A stretch of DNA of 64,000 nt from Arenibacter certesii DSM 19833 (GTDB taxonomy: Bacteria; Bacteroidota; Bacteroidia; Flavobacteriales; Flavobacteriaceae), in the NCBI RefSeq assembly GCF_000429545.1, contig NZ_AUCB01000004.1:124001-188000 (forward strand). The letters run 5' to 3'. Both the position numbers and the translations under genes were made by a program. The notes under the pieces are model-generated. The model was not told where the DNA came from, did no database searches, and saw nothing but the letters and a program-made list of their open reading frames with translations. Shown in pieces: positions 35,887-44,800 of this stretch. Position 1 is the first letter of the stretch, and each line of letters starts with the position of its first letter.

Positions 35887-35907
35887 CAATGCTGCTGTTC
35901 ACGAAAT

Positions 35908-38453
35908 CTACATCATCTTGCCGAAGAAAATTGCGTTCATTACCAATTTGTTGGTTCCAAACCAAAAAGCTCTAAAATTTGTGTTATCAGTAAATAGTAC
36001 AACTCGGCCTTTACCGGAGCGTTGAACCTGAAAGGGTACGCTATTTTGGATCAATTCTAGGTTTCTATCAGAAATGTATCCGCTTAAGAGTGGGTTTTGG
36101 GTGTATTGAATTGGGTTGTTATAACTGTTCTTATCTGCCTCTATGTAAATGTTGGTGTTTCTAAATAACGGACATGGCTGTTCTTGTAGCCAAAATTTAT
36201 AGGGTGGCTACGGTCTAGCTTAGCTTCAAAAATTGCACCTCCCGTGGCATGGGCCCCAAGGAAGTCTCCTTTTTGTTCATAAGAAATATTTTTAGCAACT
36301 AGGGTATCCTTTTTCAGGCTTAATTTCATGAATTCGTTCTTCGAAAACCAGTCGGCCATATTGCGATATCCGATAAGTGTGCCTCCGTTATTTACCCATT
36401 GTTTTAATTTCTCAGTTCCTTTTTCGTCCAAGAATTTACCGCCACTCCTATTGGGGATAACAATGGAGGTATAAACGGAAAGGTCTACATTATTAATATA
36501 ATCCGTGTCTATTTTGGTGAGACTAAAATCGTAGCGTTGATCCAATAGATGCCAAAATTCCCCAGCATCATAGGAGGTAACTCCACTCCCTACCAAAAGA
36601 GCAACGCGGTGTTTTTCTAAAGGGATAAAATCACTGCTACCCAAGTCTATTCCAGTAGCATGTCCTGTGCCTACTGAAAACATAGGGATTTTGCTCTCAT
36701 TGGCCACAGAATTTAAGAAGTTGTATATTTCAGCTGGGTTTAGGGATTGATTTTGAACGGGAATCATTATTGCACCATAATCAAAACTTTTACCTTCTAC
36801 CATGAATGGCGTTTTACCGACTTTGGCCCCAAGCCCTTTGTTCAAAATTTTATTTAAAGCTTTAGGGGAGTAGTATTCGTTCCAGTCAAATAGATAGGCG
36901 TTGGAACTTTGCTGATCTACTTTGGAGGATAAGGGAGAAAGTTTCGTTACTAAATTTCCCGCCGCGGAGGTAGCGTTTAATTCAGAATAGTCTAAATTAA
37001 ATGCCAATGGTTACGTCCATGCTGATACATCATAAAAAATACTATCGGTGAAAGGGATCCTCTTTTCAAACATGGCCTTTACGAGCCTTGCATTTTTTTT
37101 GATCAGTAGGAACTATATAGCTATAGCCCTTTCTAAAATATTTTCCATTTACGGTAATATCATGGGAAAGCTCATGGAATGTTATGTTTTGTAAATCTAA
37201 TATTTCTGCCAAATGCCAAGCTTTAGCAGCATCTTTACTGTCTCCAAAAACAATTCCTTTTACTTTGTTTTTCTTGTTCTCCGTGTTTACATCTTGATAA
37301 AACTGTCGTTGATAATCCAAAATTTTAGTCCGCATTTTCCTAGCTGCTTCAATGGTAGATAGTGCGGTAGTGAATTGGTTACGAATAGTAAAGGGGAAGG
37401 TGAGTAACCCATTGTCGGAATCCTGCGCATGACCACGCGAACTTGCTTGCTCAAATAAAATACCAATACTTCCATTGATATCGGGAAAGGTGGATCCCTT
37501 GCCATAAAAATAATCGTTAAAACGCTCTTCGGAATAATAAAATGAGCCGATTTTATCCAACGCCTTAGCATGGTAGGTAGCAATTTCGGCAGTTAACTCC
37601 TGGTTGATTTTTGGGGTTAGGGGGTGTACCCTACTGGGTACTCCAGGTTGAAAAAAGAAGGTTGAGTTTGTTCCCATTTCATGGTGGTCTGTAAGTATGT
37701 TCGGCATCCACTTATGAAAACTTGTAATTCTCGCCCTGCTTTCCGGTAATTGTACGGGTAACCAATCGCGGTTCATATCAAACCAATAGTGATTGGTACG
37801 TCCTCCAGGCCACACCTCATGAAACTCCCTTTCATTTACATCCGATACTATATTTTTCCCCTTATTGGTATTGGCCCAATAAGCAAATCGTTGCAAACCG
37901 TCTGGATTATAGGAAGCATCTAATAAAATTATCGTGTTTTTTAGGGTGTCTTCAATTTCCGGACCATTTGCTGCAGCCAAATAGTATGCGTAAGCTAATG
38001 CAGCATTGGAGCCACTAGGTTCGTTTCCGTGTATGGAGAAGCCCTGATAAACCACTATGGGCATATTGTCCAAATTAAGGGTATCTGATCCCGTTTCCGT
38101 TAAACGAAGGTGGTCTTTTCTAATTTGTTCCAAGTTGCCGTGATTTGGTGGGGAGGTTATGGTAATAAAATTAATGGTCTGCCCTCATAGGTAGTGCCTC
38201 TGTTTTCTATGGAGATTCTATCGCTAGAAGCTGCCAATGCCTTCATGTAAAACAGTAGTTTGTTGTGGGTAACATGCCATTCCCCAACTTCGTGGCCTAT
38301 AATGTCTTTTGGTTTGGGAATGTTGGGGTCATAGCTAATATCTAGGGGTAGATAATAATCCAGCGATGCGGTTTCTTGGCTATGCATGGTACAGAAGGAC
38401 ACAAACAACAATATAAATAGAAAACTTCTCATAGTTTGGATGTAGGATTTCAT
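35908..38453 (-). pseudogene. Decayed M14 zinc carboxypeptidase, four lesions
   Basis: Remains of an approximately 848-codon secreted peptidase of family M14. Reading on the minus strand: signal peptide (FLFILLFVSFCTMHSQ), M14 domain with SIHGNEPSG (zinc His/Glu), NPDG, the third-ligand region TDHHEMGTNSTFF and FEQASSRGH, then a C-terminal glutamine-amidotransferase-like domain. Lesions seen: one missing base near 38155-38165 (after EGRPLILL; in the shifted frame the expected TITSPPNHGNLEQIRK resumes); one extra base in an eight-A run (37093-37100); a TAA at 37011-37013 in SAWT-stop-PLAFNL where Leu is expected; one missing base near 36166-36170. The corrected frame continues to TAG at 35908-35910. 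No full-length product can be made. Confidence 0.9.
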
Positions 38454-38462
38454 AATAGTATA

Positions 38463-38495
38463 AAAAGAAAACGGCCCCATTATGTAGGAGCCGTT
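38463..38495 (-). terminator. Intrinsic terminator of the DUF3276 gene
   Basis: On the minus strand AACGGCTCC, eight-base loop, GGGGCCGTT and TTCTTTTT, 25 bp after the stop codon. It also shields the M14 pseudogene from read-through. Confidence 0.7.
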
Positions 38496-38519
38496 AAATC
38501 TAGTACAGGAAATTAAAAA

Positions 38520-38891
38520 TTAAATATCATCAAAACTTACATCTGTAAAACTGTCAGTAGAAGAGGTGGTGCTATTATCGTCAAATTCTTCTTTCTTATA
38601 GTCTTTCTGGTGACGCTCAGAAATTACTTCCTCACCTTTGGCATCGATTATATACGTCATCATTTCATCCAAATTTTCCTTAAAGGCAGCAAAATCTTCT
38701 TTGTATAGGTAAATTTTATGTTTTTTGTAATGAAAGGAACCATCATCGTGGGTAAACTTTTTACTTTCAGTAATGGTTAAGTAATAATCCCCTGCTTTGG
38801 TACTCCTAACATCGAAAAAGTAAGTTCTTCTTCCAGCCCGTAATACTTTCGAGTAAATCTCTTCTTGATCCATTAAATCTTTTTCGCTCAT
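38520..38891 (-). CDS. DUF3276 / PUR-domain nucleic-acid-binding protein
   Basis: A 123-residue protein of the DUF3276 family, a single PUR-alpha-like repeat related to the BpuR protein of Borrelia. Visible: EIYSKVLRAGRRTYFFDVRSTKAGDYYLTITESKK (residues about 11-45), then HYKKHKIYLYKEDFAAFKENL, and an acidic disordered tail ending in DVSFDDI. PUR domains bind single-stranded nucleic acid. It starts about 75 bp after the ABC exporter gene upstream, which is in the same direction. Confidence 0.92.
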   Translation of the reverse strand: MSEKDLMDQEEIYSKVLRAGRRTYFFDVRSTKAGDYYLTITESKKFTHDDGSFHYKKHKIYLYKEDFAAFKENLDEMMTYIIDAKGEEVISERHQKDYKKEEFDDNSTTSSTDSFTDVSFDDI

Positions 38892-38968
38892 TTCGTCTAG
38901 TCTATAGTTGTTTTACATAAGTATATCTGTCAAAAGTGTGAAAAAAAACCTAATTGGACAACAAAATT

Positions 38969-40723
38969 CTATTTTTCTTTCTCAGAAAGTTGATTGGCAT
39001 AAAGTTCTTTGTAGTAGCCATCCTTGGAATTCAATTCTTCATGGGTTCCTTCTTGTAGTAATTTTCCGCCATCTAACACTAAAACCCGGTCAGCATTTTT
39101 TGCTGAGGACACCCTATGGCTAACGATTAGTGTAGTTTTGTCTTCCGATTCTTTTTTAAGTTGATTTAGGATTTCTTCTTCGGTCTCCGTATCTACAGCA
39201 GATAGGCAATCGTCAAAAAGATAAATTTTCGGTTCTTTTATTAATGCTCGCGCAATAGAGATCCTTTGTTTCTGTCCGCCACTTAAGGTAATGCCCCTTT
39301 CCCCTAATACGGTTTCATATTGCTTGCTAAAGCCCATTATATTCTCGTGCACTACTGCTTTTTTGGCCACTGCAATAATTTCTTCATCAGTAGAATCTTG
39401 TTTTCCGAATTTTATATTGTTTTTGATGGAATCTGAAAACAGAAAAGCATCTTGAGGTACTGCACCAATAGATTTACGCAGACTATTTAGATTTAATTTC
39501 TTAATAGGTATGTCATCTATGAGAATTTCACCCGAGTCTATATCGTATAATCTGGCGATTAGGTCAAGGATGGTTGACTTGCCAGAGCCTGTTTTTCCTA
39601 AGATGGCTACTGTTTCTCCCTTATTAATGGTGAAAGAAATGTTTTTTAAGGCAACAATATTGGTGTCCTCGTAAGTAAAGGTTACATTTTTGAATTCTAT
39701 TTTTCCACCAATTTCAGTTTCTTCCGTAACCGTATTGACGATGCTAGGCCGTTCTTGTAAAAACTGATTGATTCTTTTTTGTGAGGCTTCTGCTCTTTGT
39801 ACTATGGACGTAACCCAACCAACAACGGCAACTGGCCAGGTTAACATATTTACGTAAAGGATAAATTCTGCAATAATTCCGATCGACTCTATTTCACCGT
39901 TTATGTATTGTTGTCCTCCAATATAAATTACGAAGATGTTACTGATACCGATTAATAAGATCATTAAAGGGAAAAACCAGGCATTTACCTTTGCCAAAGC
40001 CATGCTTTTTGTCTTACCATCTAGGGCAAGGGTCTCCAGTTCATGATTTATCTTGGGTTCTAAGGCATAAGCCTTAATTACCGAAATCCCAGAAAATGAT
40101 TCTTGGGTAAATGTGGATAAAGTGGAGAGATACTCTTGTACTATTGTACTTCGCCTATGAATAATTTTACTGATTTGATAAATAAGAACAGATAGGATGG
40201 GTAATGGCAACAGAGCATACATGGCCAAAGTGGGCGCTTTTATAAACATTAGCGGCACCAGACAAACAAATAAGGTTAAAGTCTGTATTCCGTACATAAT
40301 TGCAGGTCCACCATAAAGTCGCACCTGATTAACATCCTCACTTATCCTATTCATTAAATCCCCTGTCCTATTTTTTTTATAAAAATTCAGACTTAGTGAT
40401 TGATAATGGTCAAAAACTTCATTTTTCAAATCATATTCAATGTACCTGGATATGTTTATTATGGTCTGACGCATCAGAAAGGTAAAAAATCCAGATAGCA
40501 GTGCTGCTCCAACAATAATTAGAATGTACTCTAAAAGTAAACTCTTAGCTTCCGTTAGAATAATTTCATTTTTCAGGTAATTTTCTGCTACCTCTATGGA
40601 TTTATTTACATAGGAAGGCATCACCAGTTGAAATACACGAGCTACAATAGTGATGAAAATGCCAATGAGCAGTTTTAATCCGTATTTCTTAAAATATTTA
40701 TTTAGATGTTTTAGTTCTTTCAT
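38969..40723 (-). CDS. ABC exporter half-transporter (MsbA/MdlA-like)
   Basis: A 584-residue fused ABC exporter: transmembrane domain with six helices (about 1-310) and a nucleotide-binding domain (about 340-575). Walker A GKTGSGKST, Q-loop VPQDAFLF, signature LSGGQKQR and switch His (IVSHR) are intact. At Walker B the catalytic glutamate is replaced by aspartate (LFDD, Asp505). Asp at this place marks the degenerate half of heterodimeric exporters such as MdlA, yet no partner gene adjoins here. Substrate unknown (lipid or drug). Followed by the DUF3276 gene. Confidence 0.9.
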   Translation of the reverse strand: MKELKHLNKYFKKYGLKLLIGIFITIVARVFQLVMPSYVNKSIEVAENYLKNEIILTEAKSLLLEYILIIVGAALLSGFFTFLMRQTIINISRYIEYDLKNEVFDHYQSLSLNFYKKNRTGDLMNRISEDVNQVRLYGGPAIMYGIQTLTLFVCLVPLMFIKAPTLAMYALLPLPILSVLIYQISKIIHRRSTIVQEYLSTLSTFTQESFSGISVIKAYALEPKINHELETLALDGKTKSMALAKVNAWFFPLMILLIGISNIFVIYIGGQQYINGEIESIGIIAEFILYVNMLTWPVAVVGWVTSIVQRAEASQKRINQFLQERPSIVNTVTEETEIGGKIEFKNVTFTYEDTNIVALKNISFTINKGETVAILGKTGSGKSTILDLIARLYDIDSGEILIDDIPIKKLNLNSLRKSIGAVPQDAFLFSDSIKNNIKFGKQDSTDEEIIAVAKKAVVHENIMGFSKQYETVLGERGITLSGGQKQRISIARALIKEPKIYLFDDCLSAVDTETEEEILNQLKKESEDKTTLIVSHRVSSAKNADRVLVLDGGKLLQEGTHEELNSKDGYYKELYANQLSEKEK

Positions 40724-40854
40724 CCGAGTAGAGACGGGAATATCTTGTTAAGTAATAGTAATTTGTCAAAGATAGTTTTTTGTATCTAAACCAAAAGTTA
40801 TAAAAGGCATAAGATAATACGCTAAAACGTAGTTATAGTTAAAAAATATAATAC

Positions 40855-40862
40855 TATTTTTG
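40855..40862 (+). promoter_or_regulatory. -7 element (TATTTTTG) before nusB
   Basis: Matches TAnnTTTG, 39 bp before the nusB ATG. -33 box not clear. Confidence 0.4.
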
Positions 40863-40901
40863 TATCCGAAAATTTAATTATTTCATTAAAGTTCTTTAAA
40901 A

Positions 40902-41849
40902 ATGCTCACAAGAAGGCACATTAGGGTTAAAGTTATGCAATGTATCTATGCGTTGACCCAATCAAAGGATGACTCCCTTGATAAACAAGAAAAATTTTTA
41001 AAAGCAAGCATAGATAATATGTATACGCTTTACCTTTTAATGTTAAGCTTGTTTATAGAATTACATGAAAGGGCCAAAGAACAAGAGCAGCTATCTTCAA
41101 AAAGATACTTGGCAAACGCCTCCGACAAATATCCCAACAAAGAGAAATTCATAAATAATAGGGTTCTTTTACAAATCTCTGAGAACATATCCTTGCAGGA
41201 CGAGTTAAACAGGAGGAAATTGAATAATTGGTATTTAAATGAAGAATACGTGAAAATCATCTATAAAGAGATGATGCAAAGTGATCTTTATGCTAAATAT
41301 ATGGCCAATCCACAAAACTCATATGATGAGGATAAAAAATTGATCATAGAGCTATTTCGTGATATTGTTGCGCCCAATGAAAAAATCTATGATTATTTTG
41401 AGGATGACAAACTTACATGGGTAGACGATATTCCTATTGTAAATACCTTTCTTTTAAAATTGTTTAAAAAAGTAAAGATCGATAGTTCACCATCCTATTT
41501 CTTGCCTGCTTTATTAAAAGATCAAGAAGATATGGTATATGCCAAACGTCTATTGACGAAGACGCTCTTGAACAATGCCAAGTGGGAAAAGGAAATAGAG
41601 GGGAAAACCCCCAATTGGGATAAAGACCGTATTGCCGATATTGATGCGATTTTATTAAAAATGGCAATTTGTGAACTTTTAAACTTCCCTTCTATCCCCG
41701 AAAAAGTTACCATTAACGAGTTTTTAGAGATTGCCAAAGAGTATTCTACCCCTAAGAGCAGTATTTTTATTAACGGGGTTTTAGATAAATTGGTTAGGGA
41801 ATATAGGGAGGATGGAAAGCTAAATAAATTGGGTAGGGGTCTATTGTAA
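40902..41849 (+). CDS. nusB: Transcription antitermination protein NusB (long form)
   Basis: NusB binds boxA RNA with S10 to prevent early termination in rRNA operons. This protein has 315 residues, about twice the usual 140. The start MLTRRHIRVKVMQCIYAL and the C-terminal half (about 195-310, DIDAILLKMAICELLNFPSIPEKVTINEFLEIAKEYSTPKSSIFINGVLDKL region) are NusB; the middle part is an extra charged helical region. The long form is common in Bacteroidota. First gene of the nusB-DUF1573-yajC cluster. Confidence 0.93.
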   Translation: MLTRRHIRVKVMQCIYALTQSKDDSLDKQEKFLKASIDNMYTLYLLMLSLFIELHERAKEQEQLSSKRYLANASDKYPNKEKFINNRVLLQISENISLQDELNRRKLNNWYLNEEYVKIIYKEMMQSDLYAKYMANPQNSYDEDKKLIIELFRDIVAPNEKIYDYFEDDKLTWVDDIPIVNTFLLKLFKKVKIDSSPSYFLPALLKDQEDMVYAKRLLTKTLLNNAKWEKEIEGKTPNWDKDRIADIDAILLKMAICELLNFPSIPEKVTINEFLEIAKEYSTPKSSIFINGVLDKLVREYREDGKLNKLGRGLL

Positions 41850-41861
41850 TTAAATATTCCT

Positions 41862-41869
41862 TAATTTTG
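41862..41869 (+). promoter_or_regulatory. -7 element (TAATTTTG) before the DUF1573 gene
   Basis: Matches TAnnTTTG and lies just after the nusB stop codon. It overlaps the TTG at 41867 that would otherwise be a possible start, so ATG 41891 is preferred. Confidence 0.4.
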
Positions 41870-41890
41870 CGCAAATTAAAAATTTATATT

Positions 41891-42364
41891 ATGAAAAGAA
41901 TTTTCTTTACCCTTAGCTTCGTTTCTGTTCTTGCAGTAACTTCTTGTAAGGAAGCTGCCTCGAGTAAAATCAATGTTGCAAATGTTGAAGTAGCTGTGGA
42001 AAGAGATGCTGCTGCAAAAAAAGTTCCCGTAATGGAATTCGATAAGGTAGAGCACGATTTTGGTACAATTGAACAAAATGCCCCACAAGAGACTATTTTT
42101 ACCTTTAAAAATACTGGTGAAGGTCCTTTAATTATTACCGATGCCACTAGTAGCTGCGGATGTACTGTTCCTGAATACCCCAAAAATACTCCAATTTTAC
42201 CTGGTGAAACTGGAGAGATGTTGGTGAAGTTTAATGGTGCAGGACAAAATCAGATTACCAAAACTATAAACGTTGTTACCAATACAAGTAAAGGTAATGA
42301 GACGCTTAGAATTAAAGCATTTATAACCCCAAAAGGAGCCGGTCCAGTAGGTCCTGTTAAATAA
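41891..42364 (+). CDS. DUF1573 lipoprotein
   Basis: A 157-residue lipoprotein with lipobox VTSC (Cys19) and one DUF1573 domain (about 50-145): VEHDFGTIEQNAP, TFKNTGEGPLIITDATSSCGCTVPEYPK, ILPGETGEMLVKFN. The fold is immunoglobulin-like; function unknown, located in the periplasm or at the outer membrane. ATG 41891 is preferred over a TTG eight codons upstream, which lies in the promoter element. Between nusB and yajC, a conserved order in Bacteroidota. Confidence 0.9.
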   Translation: MKRIFFTLSFVSVLAVTSCKEAASSKINVANVEVAVERDAAAKKVPVMEFDKVEHDFGTIEQNAPQETIFTFKNTGEGPLIITDATSSCGCTVPEYPKNTPILPGETGEMLVKFNGAGQNQITKTINVVTNTSKGNETLRIKAFITPKGAGPVGPVK

Positions 42365-42377
42365 GTATTATTAAATT

Positions 42378-42665
42378 ATGTTAGAACAATATCCATATCT
42401 TCCGCTAATCTTGATGTTTGTGGTGGTGTATTTTTTTATGATTGCCCCGCAAAGAAAGAGAAATAAGCAAGAGAAGAAATTTGCCGCCGAATTAAAAAGA
42501 GGCGATAGAGTAGTTACCAAAAGTGGTATGCATGGTAAAATTGCCGACTTGAACGATAAGGATTTTTCCTGTGTAATCGAGACCATGGCCGGTAAAATTA
42601 AGTTCGATCGATCTGCTATTTCTATGGAAATGAGCAAAAAAATGAACGAGCCAGAGAAGAAATAA
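42378..42665 (+). CDS. yajC: Preprotein translocase subunit YajC
   Basis: A 95-residue single-pass inner-membrane protein that associates with SecDF. One N-terminal helix (PYLPLILMFVVVYFFMIAP, about 5-23), then the cytoplasmic domain with QRKRNKQEKKF, RGDRVVTKSGMHGKI and VIETMAGKIKFDRSAI. Complete, 13 bp after the DUF1573 stop codon, and followed by a strong terminator. Confidence 0.94.
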   Translation: MLEQYPYLPLILMFVVVYFFMIAPQRKRNKQEKKFAAELKRGDRVVTKSGMHGKIADLNDKDFSCVIETMAGKIKFDRSAISMEMSKKMNEPEKK

Positions 42666-42690
42666 AACTTCACACTACAATTATTATAAG

Positions 42691-42719
42691 AGCATCAACT
42701 CACAGTTGATGCTTTTTTT
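42691..42719 (+). terminator. Intrinsic terminator after yajC
   Basis: AGCATCAACT (42691-42700), CAC loop, AGTTGATGCT (42704-42713) and seven T. Confidence 0.88.
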
Positions 42720-42761
42720 GTTTCTATTTTGTATATTCATGGCAACAAAAACCAACAGACC

Positions 42762-44081
42762 ATGATGCATAATAGAAGAAAATTCATAAAAAACAGTTCA
42801 CTTATGGCTATGGGGGCAGGAGCTTCCTTCCTTTTTCCTATAGATCTGTTAGCGGCTATGAGAAAAAAAGTAAGCCCCAATGATCAAATTGGGGTTGGCT
42901 TAATAGGGTGTAAGGGGATGGGCTTTAGTGACCTGTCATCCATGCTTAAAATTAATGAGGTACACATAGTGGGGCTTTGTGATGTAGATAATGAAGTGCT
43001 ACAAAAAAGAGCCGTAGATTTAGAAAAAGCCGGATTTAAAAAGCCTGAACTATATAAGGACTATAGAAAACTGCTGGAGAATAAGGATATAGATGTGGTC
43101 ATCATTGGTACCCCTGACCATTGGCACTGTTTACAGCTGTCGGATTCCTTAAATGCGGGAAAAGATGTGTATTGTGAAAAACCATTGGCCAATTCTATAG
43201 AAGAATGTAATTTAATGCTCCATTCCGTTAAGAATAGTGATAGAATGGTTCAAATAGGACAATGGCAAAGGAGTCAGCCTCATTTTGTGGATGCTATTAA
43301 CTTTGTACATTCAGGGAAATTGGGTCAAATTCGTTTGGCCAAGGCATGGGCATACCAAGGGTGGATGAAGTCTATCCCTGTTTTGCCAGATACGTTACCA
43401 CCTGCAGGGGTAGATTATGATATGTGGTTAGGTCCAGCTCCAAAGAGACCTTTTAATGCCAATAGGTTCCATTTTAATTTTAGATGGTACTGGGATTATG
43501 CGGGAGGCTTAATGACAGATTGGGGGGTGCACCTTATGGATTACGCCCTATATGGCATGAAAGCAAATACCCCAAAATCCGTTATGGCCCTAGGTGGTAA
43601 ATTTGCGTATCCAGACGACGCAGCTGAAACCCCAGATACTTTGCAAACAGTGTATGAATACGATGATTTTTCTATTTTGTGGGAACATGCCACAGGAATA
43701 GATGGTGGTAACTATGGTCGTAATCACGGAATATCCTTTATTGGAAATAATGGCACCCTTGTACTGGATAGAAATGGATGGGAGGTAATTGCAGAGAAGG
43801 ATAGAATGGAAAGTCTACCCTTACAGCAAAATCAAGGAAGCGGATTGGATAAACATACCATAAATTTCATAGAAGCAGTAAAGGCAAGGGATGCTTCTCT
43901 TTTAAAAGCCCCCTTACAGATAGGTTATGATGCTGCAATGGTTTGCCATATGGGAAATGTAGCCTTTAAGACAGGAAACCGAATTTACTGGGACCAAGAT
44001 ACTGGCCAATTTTCCGATGCTCAGGCAAACTCCTTAATCAAGGCACACTATCATAACGGTTGGGAATTACCGGGTAGGTAG
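42762..44081 (+). CDS. Gfo/Idh/MocA-family oxidoreductase with Tat-like leader
   Basis: A 439-residue NAD(P)-dependent oxidoreductase. The N-terminus MMHNRRKFIKNSSLMAMGAGA is a twin-arginine-like signal, so the enzyme is probably periplasmic or membrane-anchored. Rossmann part: VGLIGCKGMG, GLCDVDNE, TPDHWHCLQ and the family catalytic motif CEKPLANS; the C-terminal domain has RWYWDYAGGLMTDWGVHLMDYALYG-type sequence (about 255-280). Substrate unknown, probably a sugar or sugar derivative. The frame extends to TTG 42729, but the leader begins at 42762. Confidence 0.87.
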   Translation: MMHNRRKFIKNSSLMAMGAGASFLFPIDLLAAMRKKVSPNDQIGVGLIGCKGMGFSDLSSMLKINEVHIVGLCDVDNEVLQKRAVDLEKAGFKKPELYKDYRKLLENKDIDVVIIGTPDHWHCLQLSDSLNAGKDVYCEKPLANSIEECNLMLHSVKNSDRMVQIGQWQRSQPHFVDAINFVHSGKLGQIRLAKAWAYQGWMKSIPVLPDTLPPAGVDYDMWLGPAPKRPFNANRFHFNFRWYWDYAGGLMTDWGVHLMDYALYGMKANTPKSVMALGGKFAYPDDAAETPDTLQTVYEYDDFSILWEHATGIDGGNYGRNHGISFIGNNGTLVLDRNGWEVIAEKDRMESLPLQQNQGSGLDKHTINFIEAVKARDASLLKAPLQIGYDAAMVCHMGNVAFKTGNRIYWDQDTGQFSDAQANSLIKAHYHNGWELPGR

Positions 44082-44181
44082 TGTTATATAAGATTAAATA
44101 GTAGTATTGGTTATTATCGGATTAGCGCTTTTAAGATATTTATTTATCGATCTGGAGTGTGCGGTAGCTTAACCGATACTA

Positions 44182-44771
44182 CTATTTATATTTATTATGC
44201 AATCCCATTTCTTTCAAAATTAAAGGGATACATTTTTCTAATCTGGTTCGCTTTGTTTTTTCCTATTTTGCCTCATCAATGTATTCGCAATATTCCCTTT
44301 GCTTATAAGGGGTTAACTTCTTGAAATTGGCTTTTAATTCTGGGTTGTTGTTCAATGAGAGTTTTAATAAGGGAGGTATTGTAAAAGGCTTTTTCTTTTC
44401 GGGTTTCAGAACCTTGCCTTGCCTCTGGTTAAGAATAGCTTCCTCCAAATACGCAAGTATTCCAGTGTTGTCTATGTCCGCAAGAGAAGTAAATTTCCAA
44501 TGCCGCATGGCTTTGGTCTTTCCTTCTTGTGCATTCTCTAAAACCTTTTTTGGATCGGATAGGAATATCCCGTTATAAAACCATAGTCCAAAATAGTTTT
44601 TAAAGGCTAAAATGCCTATCACATTTTTGTTTTCTATAGTGTAAACGGGACATCCTCATTTATAATCTTCTATCAATTCGGTTTTAAGTGCCAATTCCCT
44701 TAAAGCGGTAATTCCAGATGTAAAAGGCTGATCCTTTGCGTAATATGCCTCTATTTTTTTGATTTTTCCAT
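44182..44771 (-). pseudogene. Decayed YdeI/DUF1801-type gene, three lesions
   Basis: An approximately 195-codon gene of the YdeI-like family (DUF1801 then YdeI C-terminal part). Conserved pieces on the minus strand: AYYAKDQPFTSGITALRELAL, CPVYTIENKNVIGILAFKNYFGLWFYNGIFL, KAMRHWKFTS, LTPYKQREYCEYIDEAK and TRLEKCIPLILKEMG. Lesions: one base appears missing in the first A-run (ATG at 44771 leads straight into a stop unless one A is restored); TGA at 44656-44658 where Trp is expected (YK-stop-GCP); TAG at 44263-44265 where Gln or Lys is expected (EAK-stop-EKTK). The longest remaining open piece is 44263-44622. Confidence 0.85.
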
Positions 44772-44800
44772 TTATAAGAGTTTAAGTCCTACTGATCTGG

